A stretch of 64,000 nt of DNA, taken from contig CAHIKZ030000840.1 of the NCBI GenBank assembly GCA_903632075.3, positions 815,001-879,000 on the forward strand, given 5' to 3'. Below, one piece after another: positions 34,700-46,194 of this stretch. Origin of the DNA: Acanthosepion pharaonis. Its lineage: Eukaryota > Mollusca > Cephalopoda > Sepiida > Sepiidae. The translations under genes were made by a program, and so were the position numbers. A model generated the notes under the pieces. It did no database searches, had not been told where the DNA came from, and was given only the letters and a program-made list of their open reading frames with translations. How positions within the stretch are numbered: the first letter of the stretch is position 1; every line of letters begins with the position of its first letter.

Positions 34700-34908
34700 T
34701 TAACATTGAAGTCAACACTCAGAGGCGACAGGCTGTTTCATGCTAGACGCGATCAGCGGCCTGACAATTGCCTCTAGCATGAAACAGCCCGTCGCCTCTG
34801 AGTGTTGACGTCAATGTTCACTTTTATATTTATATTTACATACGCTCTATCTCTGATATTGTGCACTTTATCCCATAAATATAGCACACCTTAAAACTAT
34901 ATTTCTTC
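34565..34908. repeat. Foldback-family element, complete palindrome
   Basis: Near-symmetrical inverted repeat. The left arm (aatatagttttaaagtg..., gggataaag.catcaatatca.agacagagcgtatgta, gtcaacactcagaggcgacaggctgtttcatgctagacgcgatc) is mirrored by the right arm ending ATAAATATAGCACACC. An (AT)n tract sits in the left arm at 34660-34695. The centre holds CTGACAA..GAAACAGCCCGTCGCC. This is a hammerhead layout with GUC and a GGC/GCC stem I, but G8 of the core is changed to A. Confidence 0.85.
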
Positions 34909-34939
34909 ATATATATATAAACCAATCTACATAAACCCA

Positions 34940-35131
34940 AATTTTTTTAAAAACATTAATCAGTTTGTCTGACGATCGCTAAAGCGTGAAACCCAGGGTC
35001 ACAAACTCACATCTATCCAACCAAATATGTTAGCTCTATCTCTGATATTGAGCGCTTTCTAATAAGTACCGCGCATATAATATATAAATAATTATACATA
35101 CTTATATTTATTTATATTTATATACACTTTT

Positions 35132-35175
<44 letters not shown>

Positions 35176-35290
35176 AAGTAGACGCAGGTCAACACCGTGC
35201 GGCGAAATTCTGTTTTATGTTTGAACGCAATCTTCTGGACTTGTATCGTGTGTTTTGGCTCGACTATTTATATATGCTGGCCAATGGTGC
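34940..35290. repeat. Diverged foldback fragments around (AC)(AT)n
   Basis: 34960-35075 ('gtctgacgatcgctaaagcgtgaaac', 'tagctctatctctgatattgagcgctt') and 35175-35270 ('gtcaacaccgtgcggcga', 'acgcaatcttctgg') are eroded copies of the same family. The (AC)n(AT)n run lies at 35130-35175. Confidence 0.55.
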
Positions 35291-35612
35291 ATTATGGTTA
35301 TCAAGGTTTGTTTTTTTTGCATTAGCATAACCTTTACAGTGTAGGCGGAAACGGATATGTTTAAAATTATTCTGGAGACTACTGAGTATTATGTAACCGT
35401 GTGTGGTTATTTGTAGGTATTGTATAGTGTTGTTTGTTAACTTTTTACTTATTATTTATTACTTTGTTGTTGATTAGCATTATTGCATTTACTTATGTTT
35501 GTGTGAGCGTTCGTGGTTTTTAATTTTGTTATTATTAATTTGTTTATTTAGATTTTCTGTTTATTTTACTTTTTTTCCCGGGTCTTGGTTTTCTTATTTA
35601 TTTAGTGTAAAA

Positions 35613-35962
35613 CAGTAGTTCCCAACTGATTTGGGGCCATGACCCCCTTTGATATTTCTAAGATTCTGCTGCACCCCCCACCTGTAATATTTTTCTTACA
35701 TGTATGCCAATTACACATATATATGCATACTCAAAATATTTTTATGTATGGATACTGTATATGCATCGTATGTATTAAGACACATTAACATTAACCCTCT
35801 CACTCACTCACTAGAAAACAATGCGGTGTTAATAACTTATTCTCGAATTGGCCCCTTATTTTGTTGATATAGTAAGCTGAAGGGTGCACATCCTACGAAT
35901 AACCTGCCAAAATATTACCATGCCCTACCAGTGGGGCATACGCCCTACGTTGCGAATCATTG
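35613..35962. mobile_element. hAT-like non-autonomous element (MITE)
   Basis: The left end CAGTAGTTCCCAACT and the reverse complement of the right end CAATGATTCGCAACG share the hAT-style CA.T..TTC.CAAC terminus. The left interior 'ggggccatgaccccctt' and right interior 'gtggggcatacgccctac' are typical of such elements. The 8-bp flanks GTGTAAAA (35605-35612) and GTTTAAAG (35963-35970) match at 6 of 8 positions, consistent with an aged 8-bp duplication. No transposase is present. Confidence 0.7.
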
Positions 35963-36164
35963 GTTTAAAGTATTGACTTTGTCTAAAGTACATTATCTGA
36001 GTTGTATAGAATGCGTAGATTTGTATTTTTATGGTGCTATTTTAAAAGGTATGAGTTTTTAACTTTCAATTCTGAACTAACATAGTAAAAAAAAAAGTTT
36101 TCATGTCTGGGTTCTGGTATTTTATTTAGTAATTTCTGTTGGCCTGAGAAGGAGAGTATAAATA

Positions 36165-36310
36165 TTTTCTCCTGTACAGGAGTATATAGGTTCACCTATC
36201 GTCTAGTTCACACTCCTCATCGGTCTTTTTAACAGAAGTAGAGGCTCTGCTCTTGTTTCCCGTTTAGGATTGGGTTTAGTTGCTTCATCACCTTGCTTGG
36301 CTTGAATAGT
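36165..36310 (+). repeat. LINE 3'-UTR-like segment
   Basis: 'ttcacctatcgtctagttcacactcctc' to 'cgtttaggattgggtt' and a terminal CACCTTGCTTGGCTTGAATAG match 24672-25045. Followed by a T-run. Confidence 0.65.
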
Positions 36311-36396
36311 TTTTTTTTTTTTTTTTTAAAGAAGAATTCACAGATTTTCGATTTATTGTTCTTGGCTTTTGTTTTTAATTTCCGATATATGTTTAG

Positions 36397-36397
<1 letters not shown>

Positions 36398-36455
<58 letters not shown>

Positions 36456-36529
36456 AAATAGATAGATAGATAGATAGATATGAATAAACAGTGATAGATA
36501 GATAGATAGATAGATAGACATGAATAAAA

Positions 36530-36596
<67 letters not shown>
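36398..36596. repeat. (AT)n(GATA)n(AT)n block
   Basis: Two AT runs flank GATA runs with a tgaataaacagtgata spacer. Confidence 0.95.
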
Positions 36597-36598
<2 letters not shown>

Positions 36599-36791
36599 AA
36601 GTATAGGATTGTATACGGAATAAATTCCAATAACCAAAAAATACTATTCTTAAAAGAGTGCTCAATAGAGAGTAGAGCAAATATAATTTATTCGAAAATT
36701 ATAACATAATTATGTTATAAAATCATTACAAAAATTTTGTTTCAACACTACTGGTGTCTTATCAAGTGATGGTGTTGAATGTGTATATCAA

Positions 36792-36826
<35 letters not shown>

Positions 36827-37400
36827 AAATTCCATTATTTAGGAGTAACGAAGGTTGACGTGAATATTAACGTCTTGGAACTTTACTTAATGGAGTTAGG
36901 GGTGTCTTCGTTCGCTCCTACGTCACAATGCCTTTGTCGTTGTTATTTCAGTCACTTAATATCGTATGATGTTGCTTCTGAACGCTGAGGCACGCCATTG
37001 AGCGACCCTTGATGAAGCTGTTGCAGGGAGAAAGAGAATTAGATGTAGCAGTCATCACCCGATGTCAAAGAATTCAGGTGAGCGTTGTCAGTCGCCCGTA
37101 ATAGGTATTTCTGGCGAGAAACACTGCGAAAAAGCGGGTAAGCAAAGTATGCAACTGCACATTCTGTGAGATACAAGGTAGACAAATACTATCAGGTATT
37201 TCACATCGCCACCGCCAACGTCTGGGCTCAGATCAGTAAGTCACTTCCTTTACCCCGACAGGCAACGGTATAGGTTTCAAATTTGTGACCCGTATAAACC
37301 TCATTACAAAGCAATTACAATCTTGCTACTGGACTTAGGATAGTCAGCTCATATCACTCAATCTGTTCATATTTAGCATTTTGTCGTCGCTTTTTTTGTA
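36597..37400. other. Unique-looking segment, gene content not demonstrable
   Basis: After a short (AT)n at 36796-36823, 36830-37340 has near-average GC and few repeats. A CAGGTGAGCG donor-like site (37077) and CAGTAAGTCA (about 37230) occur, but no ORF with recognisable content supports an exon. At 36660-36780 there is a decayed relative of the 168-bp retroelement end. Confidence 0.3.
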
Positions 37401-37407
37401 TATTTCT

Positions 37408-38281
<874 letters not shown>

Positions 38282-38390
38282 ACAAATTAAATTATCAGAT
38301 CCGACGACCAGAAAAAAAAAGAAAGTGTTCGCTTATATATATTTGTTAGTGCTGTTGGTGTCGGTTGTAAATCAGGCCGCCGAAATCAGT

Positions 38391-38660
38391 CGGAGCGTGG
38401 CCGATTGGTTAGAATGTTCGCTTTCTGACCATGAGACGCGGGTTCGAACCTCACTTGATTTGTTGGGAAGTTATCGGTCTGGAAGGAGAATGATCCCAGT
38501 GTGCTGCACTTTTTGAAAGTGCCTGAAAACTTATTGACCCAAGCCAATACAGTCAACAGCTGTGCTAGCACGAATTCACAAGTCATCGTCACCGAGAGTT
38601 TGAGTGTGCTGGTGTTGTTCCGATTGTTGATCATTCTAGATGACACGCTCTCCCCCAGAA
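38391..38660 (+). repeat. tRNA-derived SINE, family B, copy 1
   Basis: A-box-like GTGGCCGATTGGTTAGAAT at 38398-38416 and canonical B box GGGTTCGAACCTC at 38440-38452. The body contains 'ttatcggtctgga', 'cccagtgtgctgcactttttgaaagtgcctg' and 'cacgctctcccccagaa'. The head is intact but acceptor-stem pairing is absent, so this is a SINE, not a tRNA gene. Confidence 0.85.
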
Positions 38661-38767
38661 TTATAAAAAAAGTTATTAGTCAAAGTTTATCGACTGAAGA
38701 TACCGAAAGACTGATCTCCTAATGTTTACACTCATATACATATATTACAACAAAAAAAACAAAAATT

Positions 38768-38821
38768 ACCTATCATCAGCCCCTACGTGTCTCCGAGACA
38801 GACACTTAGGGGCTGATGATA
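38768..38821. repeat. Short near-perfect palindrome
   Basis: CTATCATCAGCCCCTA is mirrored by TAGGGGCTGATGATAG around a GTGTCT..AGAC.GACAC core, giving more than 20 pairs with little loop. It could form a cruciform or a stable RNA hairpin. Confidence 0.85.
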
Positions 38822-38935
38822 GCCGTATCTCTATGTTCAGGTATGTTTTGTTTTTTGCTGTAAAAAATATATATGCCCTGTTAAATAAAAAACATCGAGC
38901 TCACTGTGGATCAGTTTTAATAATTAATATTACTA

Positions 38936-39003
<68 letters not shown>

Positions 39004-39312
39004 GTTCCATTCAAGAACATAAGAACTTTCAAGAGGTAGCTATGAAGAGATGAGAGTATCGTTTCAGCTGCCATGCAGGGATAAATGCACCATCACGAAT
39101 TAAGCATCAGTCGACTGCGTAAAACACGAAAGCAAAATAAGACAGCTAACAGTGTTCCTGCTGCACTTGGATACAATGCCTTTTCCTCTACTGTTTGTGG
39201 TCTTTTGTGCAATTCTCAGCTGTTCTCAAAAGTCATGCCCGTCATAGACATGAAGATAATTAGTTCGTGGTCGTCGGAACCGCATACGTCCAACTCGACG
39301 GAAAAATCAATC

Positions 39313-39374
<62 letters not shown>
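38936..39374. repeat. Two long (AT)n tracts
   Basis: AT runs at 38936-39001 and 39316-39374 with ~310 bp of unremarkable sequence between. Confidence 0.9.
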
Positions 39375-39699
39375 CTATCGTTCAAAAGTTCATGAGATCA
39401 ACTTGGCAGAAGAAAAAAAAAATGCAAAAAGATCTCTTAATGTCTTTGAAAAAAAGAATGGAATCAATTATCAAAAAGATATTCTTTAAGAAACTTCTGC
39501 AACGAATTTCCGCTGCTATAATCAAGGCTAAAAGAGGATATTTTAATGTGAGCAAAATTTTTATCATAAAATCCTTTCCTTTTCTTTTTGTCATAATAAA
39601 ATTTCCAATAAAAATCATTTCCTTTCTTTTGAACCATTTATAATAATTTTCCCTTATGTTACGTACAAAACAACTTTTGGCACCACTTTAAAAGATTAC

Positions 39700-39790
39700 C
39701 ATGGGTGTTCTCAAACTTTTCAACTATAGTCTCTATATATGGTGTTCTAGTGGCATTAGTGCCTGGCTTGGGGGTGAAATTATTAAAAGA
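39700..39790 (+). repeat. LINE 3'-terminal scrap
   Basis: GCCTGGCTTGGGGGTGAAATTATTAAAAG matches the 3' termini of LINE family 2 and of the element ending at 53420. Nothing coding is attached. Confidence 0.5.
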
Positions 39791-39821
39791 AAAGAAAAAA
39801 TGATGAAAATCGATAATAATA

Positions 39822-39956
39822 ATAAGATGGAGTAAAACTAGTAATAAAATAATAATAGTGAAAATGGTTCATCTAAAAAGCAACAATAATAAGATGGATT
39901 AAAACTAGTAATAAAATAATAATAGTGAAAATGCTTCATCTGAAAAGCAACAAATA
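39822..39956 (+). repeat. ~67-bp tandem duplication
   Basis: 'aagatgga.taaaactagtaataaaataataatagtgaaaatg.ttcatct.aaaagcaaca' occurs twice in succession with few differences. Confidence 0.85.
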
Positions 39957-40246
39957 ATAAGATGGAGGGAATCTAGTGCAAAAAAGTGAACTCTACAACA
40001 GTTTCTGCAACCTGCAATGATCGAACTCGTTCACAGTATTAAGAGCCTGTTTTATTAGTTCTCTGTCACTAGCCAACTATTATTATATAATCTTTAATAT
40101 CCCCTACTTGTGCTGCAATGATTATTTATTACGTGCTTAATAAATGTAAATGTTTCAAAACAAACGAAACTAGAAATATGCAAGTTCACATGCCCTTTAT
40201 TTCTGAATTTATTATTATCCATTAATCCTTTTTAAAACCTGCTTCT

Positions 40247-40510
40247 GATTGGTTGGCTGCAATGACGTCAATGTAGTTATACAACAGATTAACTTGTTAT
40301 TGACTTTGTGGTAAGATAATCTCTGTATCCATGTTAATGACACAAGGTTCTTTTATCAATTGCTTGTCTACCTTGACGCCCGGTAATGAGAAAATACTGG
40401 ATTAAAGATGGCGGATGTGACAGCAGTCGTCTCGTCTGCTTGCCGAATCGATGCGTCCCGCCATTAGACTCGGTTACTATGGCAACAGACACTAGCCCAT
40501 AAAAGCTCGT
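40247..40510 (+). promoter_or_regulatory. Candidate RNA polymerase II promoter
   Basis: A ~260-bp segment with higher GC and CpG than its surroundings contains several textbook binding sites. These are inverted CCAAT boxes (GATTGGTTGG, 40247-40256), a perfect cAMP-response element TGACGTCA (40263-40270) and a YY1-type AAGATGGCGG (40405-40414). It also has a near-palindromic RFX X-box GTTACTATGGCAAC (40473-40486) and a TATA-like CATAAAAG (40498-40505). They lead into an ATG at 40543. X-box sites often mark ciliary genes, but that inference is weak. Site matches come from consensus memory, and no transcript evidence is available. Confidence 0.45.
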
Positions 40511-40542
40511 ATACATACACGGGTAATCAGGTGAACAGTTTA

Positions 40543-40689
40543 ATGGCGGGAAAAATAATTATTTTACTTCTACTCTTAATGTCTTTTCCTTTTCTACATC
40601 TGCTATCAGGTCGAGAGGCGGAGAAAGAAGTGGTTATTAACTTTTTTTTAAGTGCAATGAGGCTTGAAACGAGTGAACAAAGAAAATAG
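40543..40689 (+). CDS. Putative secreted small ORF or first coding exon, 48 codons
   Basis: The ATG opens a frame reading MAGKIIILLLLLMSFPFLHL, then LSGREAEKEVVINFFLSAMR and a short hydrophilic tail, ending in TAG at 40687-40689. The start is a strong signal-peptide candidate: a basic residue at position 4, a Leu/Ile-rich core to about residue 21, then small residues (Ser-Gly) before a charged segment. It lies 38 bp downstream of a TATA-like box in the candidate promoter. The gene could be a single small secreted peptide. Alternatively this is a first exon spliced from a weak donor (CAGGTCGAG at 40607 is the best I see). No family is recognised. A 48-codon frame with a hydrophobic start can arise by chance in AT-rich DNA. 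Confidence 0.35.
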   Translation: MAGKIIILLLLLMSFPFLHLLSGREAEKEVVINFFLSAMRLETSEQRK

Positions 40690-41065
40690 GGACTCAAAAA
40701 TGGAAGTGAAAGGAATGCAACGCAAAAGAAAACTGATTCCTAGTTATGAAATTCCTAGCATAAAAACGGTTAACATGATCCATAATCGGAGAATCTTTTC
40801 TGTCTGTATCTTCTCATTCTCTCCCTTGTCCTTTGCAATTCTCATCATTTTATCTAAATATTATACAAACCTATTCCATTTTTTTACTGTTAGTTAATCC
40901 AATAAAATACCCAAGAGCCACTCAAGATAGAGGGTTACTAAGGGAGATTGTTTTAAGAGAAATGTGAGTAAGAGAATATTATGAGAACGAATAAGAAAGA
41001 TATAAGCTGACCAAGTTTGTATATGTTAAGGAGCCTATTCCATTAAGTGACACTTCTGTGGAAGA
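40690..41065. other. Downstream flank of the candidate gene
   Basis: AT-rich, no clear acceptor-exon structure. A polyadenylation-like AATAAA occurs at about 40901. Confidence 0.3.
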
Positions 41066-41069
41066 TTGG

Positions 41070-41550
41070 TTTGGTTTGTTTTGTTTTACGGTATATCAAC
41101 CTCCATGGGTCATTTAATGCCAACAATTATTTTTCCTGTTAATATTATTTTTAAAAATGTATTGCCGGTAATATTTTTTTCAAAAACGTATTGCTGGTAA
41201 TAGTTTTTTCTTCAAAATTTTTATTTCTGGTAATAATTTTTTACAAAGTATTTCTGGTATTAAAACCTATTTTTACACTTTTATAATGTTTTTTACCTCA
41301 GTTTCGGGCTTAACTATTTGCCCATAGCTGCGACCCTAACAGGTGCTACCACCCCGGGTCAGGGTGGACCTGGGAACACCAGCAATTAAGAGGTGGTTCC
41401 ATGCTCCTCAAAACCTCCTGATCAGTGGCCTTGCTGTTGGACGTAGTTTATCGTCTTACTCAGGACGCGTGGGTAGTTTATCGTCTTACCCAGGACGCGG
41501 ATACAGTTTATTGGCATACCCAGGACAGACTGTAGAAGAATCCCTCTGAG
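41070..41550 (+). repeat. Composite repeat family E, copy 2
   Basis: Same order as 21581-22480: GGTTTGGTTTGTTTTG.TTTTACGG, 'attgccggtaatatttttttc' reiterations, 'gcgaccctaacaggtgctaccaccccgggtcagggtggacctgggaac', then three 30-bp minisatellite units at 41438-41527. Confidence 0.8.
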
Positions 41551-41555
41551 TGGAA

Positions 41556-42360
41556 CTTGTTTTTATCAAACGAAAACGAACACCAAGGAAATGGATATTA
41601 TTTGCCATGGCATGGTTACTCCTACATATAAAGGCATGAGCAGTTGATACTAAGGAATGTAACTCGTCCGAACATCTGCCATAGCAATAGCGACAGTATA
41701 GTGAGTGGCTAGCAAAGTTTCGATAAGTATGGAGAATAACTCATCACCCACAAGGCCACGCAGGAGCTTTTAAACTCTATCGAGACTAGACAGTGGCGAT
41801 TGAGAAGCACAAGCCCCGATCTGGCAGACATATCCTATAACTGGTATGACACTTGTAATGATATAACATGGCAGTAGGACTCGGATACTTCCTGGAGCAA
41901 TAGATTGTATCGATCTAGGAATCATCCTCAAGGGAGTCTGTTCCACACTGTGACAATTCTTGGGAAGAAGCTAAGTGCAACTTCTTCTGCCCCAAAAGAA
42001 TACGAAAGGTTGATTTAATGCTTTGTATCTGGTATGGTATGTCCCAGCCGTGAAGGCATGAACTGGTGTTGCTTGTTTGAACATTTGCAATAATAATAGC
42101 CATAGATTTAGCAACGTTTTCTTTGTGGGAAAGGTGTTGAGCGTGGAAAATAATCCATCACGACATGTAGTCGCTTTTAACTTTGACGAGGTTGAAAAGT
42201 GAGGACCGGGCGACACAAGCAATATCCTATAAGTGGTATGACTCTTGTAAAGTTAGAGCGTGTCAGTAGTAGTCAGATACTTTCTGAAGTCACAAAAGAA
42301 GCGACCGTTTTCCCAGCATTTTTAGAAACGCTATGAATAGACGACTTCCATTTGAAATCA
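41556..42360 (-). pseudogene. Two tandem LINE C-terminal fragments (family 1 type)
   Basis: The minus strand from 42350 encodes DFKWKSSIHSVSKNAGKTVA (thumb), then a jump to RLHVVMDYFPRSTPFPQRK, FGAEEVALSFFPRIVTVWNRL and PRMIPRS. A second block reads IGACASQSPLSSLDRV, LLRGLVGDELFSI and YTVAIAMADVRTSYIP. Matching phrases (cctataa.tggtatgac.cttgtaa) at about 41833 and 42227 confirm duplication. Many stops and frameshifts. Confidence 0.7.
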
Positions 42361-42489
42361 AGATACATGATCGCCTAAGCGTGTATCACGCATGGCACAT
42401 AAGTGACTGACAGGACATGCAAAAGGCGGAAGGTATTATTGATTAATTAACCTAACATGTTTGTGTCAATGGACGATAGAACAGAAACT

Positions 42490-42615
42490 AGGAGACAAAC
42501 ATTACTCACAGGTACAAAGGATAAAAGTTGGACTTCTAGGAATCCCTTCAATTAGTCTACTACAATCTTTTCCAACCAGTCCTAGGGCTCCAACTACAAC
42601 AGGGATTGTTGATGT
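42490..42615 (-). pseudogene. LINE C-terminal scrap
   Basis: The minus strand encodes TIPVVVGALGLVGKDCSRLI, duplicating part of the fragment at 42790-43390. Confidence 0.7.
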
Positions 42616-42629
42616 TCCCATATGCCAAT

Positions 42630-42630
42630 G

Positions 42631-42666
<36 letters not shown>

Positions 42667-42667
42667 T
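42630..42667. repeat. (ATT)n microsatellite
   Basis: Uninterrupted trinucleotide run. Confidence 0.95.
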
Positions 42668-42789
42668 CCTTTGTTTTCTGGTGTGTACTCATTTCTTTCC
42701 CGCCGAGAGACCTAAGGTCAGAAATGGCATCATGACATTTTCCACTGAGCAATTAAAAAAAATCATATATTTTGCATAGATAAAGCCCC

Positions 42790-43390
42790 TCGTAATGTGC
42801 GGGCTGTACTTATGAGAACAATTTTTTGTATTTCTTTAAGGCATGGGCTACCAAAAATTCCTTCAAGGCGTCTACTGGAATCTTTTCCAACCAATCCGAG
42901 GGCTCCAACTACAACGGGGATTGTTGATGTTCTCATGTGCTACATTTGTGAGATTTCGATTTCAAGGTCGTTGTATTGTCATAGTTTTTTGAAGCTCTTC
43001 AAAGATACATTTCAGTCTGCAGGCACTGCCATATCAATAAGGAGGCACTTTTTTTTTCTTTGCAGTCTCTAATAACAATGTCTGGGCCGTTAGCTTTGAT
43101 TGTTCTGTCAGTGTGTATTGTGTAGTTCCATTAAATTGTTACAGGTTCTATCTCCATAACCGGGTCTGGGTGGTGTTCCTACCAATTTCTTGCAATTTCT
43201 TTTCCGCAAGTGTTGCAGATTTTTCCAGTGCAGATATTGGCCCACTATGTCGTACCGTTCAGTGGGTGCCAATACCGTGAAACCTGATACAAGATGGTCA
43301 ATAGTTTCTGGATATTTATCACAGAATCTGCATTTGGGGCTAACAATTTTTTGATATATGTGCTTGGTAATTTCTAGTTAACAAGCATTA
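42790..43390 (-). pseudogene. Non-LTR element C-terminal domain with zinc knuckle
   Basis: The minus strand from about 43335 encodes CRFCDKYPETIDHLVSGFTV, LAPTERYDIVGQYLHWK, then PRPGYGDRTCNNLMEL, blocks equivalent to RPDIVI and DMAVPAD (frameshifted), and NINNPRCSWSPRIGWK in one frame or TIPVVVGALG in another. This post-reverse-transcriptase domain is common in animal non-LTR elements. Several frameshifts make it a pseudogene. Confidence 0.65.
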
Positions 43391-43639
43391 GTCCGTTTTT
43401 CTCAAGACAAGCGACGTTTGTACAAAGAAAAAAAAACATTTTTTTTACACTTTTTAGATTTTTATACTTGAATGAAACTTTTAAGTCGTTGATTTGGGAT
43501 GCGACCTGTGCGGATACATTTTCAGCCGGTAATTTGATCAGGTCCGCGGTTGAGCCGGGGATCTGTCGCTCGGGGCGCAGAGATAAAAAAAAATAGTTAA
43601 ATATTCTTTTCTTGCTGATAGATTTTTTTTACATCTGGG

Positions 43640-43795
43640 TTATTGGCCCTCTTTCTATGGCGTTCCTTCGGAGGATTGGCGCGATTGCGTCTCGATTAAG
43701 GGACGAGCCTCGCGAAACGGAGTGGCTCTTGAAGCGTGTCTCACTGGCAATGGTTCGACCTAATGCTTTCTCCATCATTGCGGCTGGCAGAGGAT
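43640..43795 (+). pseudogene. Possible retroelement C-terminal scrap
   Basis: The plus frame reads MAFLRRIGAIASRLRDEPRE and TEWLLKRVSLAMVRPNAFSI. This resembles the phrase F.+.LG.R...TG.PRE..FL.QR.S.A..R.NA found at the end of some animal reverse transcriptases. GC content is above background. Assignment is tentative. Confidence 0.3.
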
Positions 43796-44097
43796 AGAAA
43801 AAAAATTGTTTAAATTTTTTTTTCAATAAATTACGTCATTTACTGTATTATTTCAAACCGAATTTAAAATGATTGGAATGATTTTTTAAATCGTTTAGAT
43901 CGGCCATATTAACAAATATTTCAATTTAAAATAATTTTCTTTTATTTTTAAATATAACTTGTAGAAAACACATACTGTAGAAATATTGGCTTTAAATAAC
44001 CTGCAAAGAGTTGATAAACCGTAAAAAACGAATCAATCAAACAAATCATTCTTCAAACTTAAAAAGTAATACTAATCCTCTCGACACTCGGAAATGA

Positions 44098-44099
44098 TG

Positions 44100-44137
<38 letters not shown>

Positions 44138-44320
44138 TTCTCTTCCTCTCTCTCTCTCTCTCTCCTTCTCTTCCTCTCTCTCTCTCTCCTTATCTTCCTC
44201 TCTCTCTCTCTTCCTCTCTCTCTCTCCCCTTTCTTTTTTCTCTCCCTTTCTCTCTTTCTCTCTCTCTTTCTCTCTTTTTCTCTCTCTTTCTCTCTTTTTC
44301 TCTCTCTTTCTTTATGCCTC
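44098..44320. repeat. (CT)n-rich polypyrimidine block
   Basis: CTCT with periodic TTC, TTTT and CCC interruptions. SLSLS and RERER ORFs on the two strands are artefacts. Confidence 0.95.
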
Positions 44321-44463
44321 CCACTCTATATCTTTTATAATTTTTAAAAAAATTTATTATCCTCGTGTTAATTATTTTTCTTATAAACAATTATTTTATT
44401 GTATTTATTTTCCAGAATAAGACAGGTAAAATTTCTTCCGTATATAAAATAAATATTTATTTG

Positions 44464-44505
44464 CCTTGTTAAAGTCCCTCAGAGGACGAAATACGTCACC
44501 TAAGA
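44464..44505 (+). other. Degenerate hammerhead-like hairpin
   Basis: GTCC-CTCAGA-GGAC is a perfect four-pair stem directly followed by GAAA, then UACG-U-C. This reproduces stem II, the GAAA strand, a one-pair stem III and a GUC triplet. The CUGANGA strand is mutated (CTTGTTAAA), so it should be inactive. Confidence 0.3.
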
Positions 44506-44580
44506 TAAGTTTTCCTTTTATTTTTTCATATAATACTTATATAAAAGTTTTAGAAGCAAATGTTTCGAAAACAAAAATTA

Positions 44581-44893
44581 TGTACACTATTTACATTATT
44601 CGGAATATTCTCCTCATCTTTTTCGCCATATTTATTACAACGCTTCGGCCGTTAAACTTTCCGGTCTTCTTCATGTGGTTGGAATGTCGAAGTGAACCCT
44701 TTATTTCGCTCACTGGGGTAGACTGTTCTAGTTCCACGTGCCATGTCTAATGGATGTCAGTTATCAGTTATCTCCTGTTAATTCCCCTCTGCAAGTATTC
44801 CACTGCCTTAACCGGGTATTGAACTCACACTCTTTGGGCCCTGTCACTGGATCTAACCAACGCCTTTATCCGCTGTGCCATGTGTTCTTGAGA
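44581..44893 (-). repeat. tRNA-derived SINE, family A, copy 2
   Basis: On the minus strand the A box TGGCACAGCGGATAAAGGCG (44880-44861) and B box GAGTTCAATACCC (44826-44814) are intact. The body and the tail with CCGAAGCGTTGTAATAAATATGG follow. Same family as 20055. Confidence 0.85.
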
Positions 44894-46190
44894 AATATAG
44901 GCAGAAACAAATATTATGTTTTCTGATTTACTTTGAAAATAAATGATTTTATGCTATCAATCAGAAAGAGACATTTCAAATTTTTAGAACGAGAGAAAAC
45001 AGTGAGTCATCACATTGATGAGCTTGTGCGCATGTCTGATAGAACAGAGACTGGGAAAGATGGTGAAACAAAAAGCCCTACAAAGAGCTACAAAAGATAG
45101 GAAGTTATGGAGAGCCATGATCATCCACTCCCTGAAGGGGCAAGGTTCATAGAAGAAGCTTTTAGATACAGCTCAGTTTAGCCCATTACCTACCATGAGC
45201 CCCATATGGGGATCTGTTAAAATTAAACTCACTACATGTTATTCCTTGTATTTACATTGAATTGTTTACATACATTGCATTTGCAAAGGTGTATTTTACA
45301 GCACTTAGCCTTTAAAGTTTTTATTATTAGCCGTAAGACACTTTCTGTCGTAATTTTACATTGCACGAGTAGAAAAATAATGACTATTTTGAAAAGTATT
45401 TTTTTATTATTTCTAATCAATATTATGTTTTGATGTTTTATACATATATATATTTGATGTTCTAGTTTCTATAAAGTTTCAAAGTATCAGCTAGTCGAAG
45501 AAAATTTTAATATTGTATGTTGTTTTAACTCCTAAGACACCTGTCTGGGCCAAAAATGCGTATTAAAAAAATTTGGCAGTCAATGGGTTAATAGCATTGT
45601 AACAGACTAAGGCGTAGATGATAAATTTAGTCGCCATTTTAGGTCTCAGTTTCATCAAAAATATATCGCCACATTACGAATATTTATTCTGTAACATAAT
45701 CTCATTCCTTGACAATGCATTCAATTCATAGGTGAATATTAAATACAGATCGAACAGTAAAGATTTCAGCTCAAACCACATCTATAAACTGCAGTCTTAT
45801 TGCTCCCTCTTCAAACAATACCGGGCAAAGCGACCCAGACATATATCAAATTACTATCCGTCCTTCACAGCACCGATAGACATTAGCCGACGAATGGACC
45901 CGGAAAAAATATATCGTTGTAAAGGTCACTATATTCTACATCAGAGGCGTGGCTGATAAAACGCAACAAGTTTGTGAGGTGTATGATATCATAAAATTTA
46001 ACAATATTACTTTACGCAAACAGTTCATAAAAGTTAAACATCTTTCTGAAGAATAATTACTACTGAAAACTGCATATAGAGCTTCCCCTGCAGGTGTACA
46101 GCATTATGGGAAAATACTTCCAATGGTTGCGTCCATGCATTAGCCTACTCGCTCGAAATTATCAATGGTAACGACTAGATTGTTTTATGA
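44894..46190. other. AT-rich spacer, no recognised feature
   Basis: Short open frames only (for example 45732-45956), without recognisable domains. Confidence 0.35.
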
Positions 46191-46194
46191 AGCG

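Noticed and set aside
38391..38460. Functional tRNA gene
   Set aside because: A and B boxes are good, but acceptor stem and cloverleaf pairing do not close and the sequence continues into a SINE body.
38768..38821. Rho-independent-type terminator
   Set aside because: The palindrome has no T-run after it and the organism is eukaryotic.
40334..40516. 60-codon minus-strand ORF across the candidate promoter
   Set aside because: No recognisable motif. The plus-strand promoter sites explain the GC and CpG content better.
44094..44420. 108-codon Ser/Leu-rich ORF
   Set aside because: Translation of a CT-rich polypyrimidine block.
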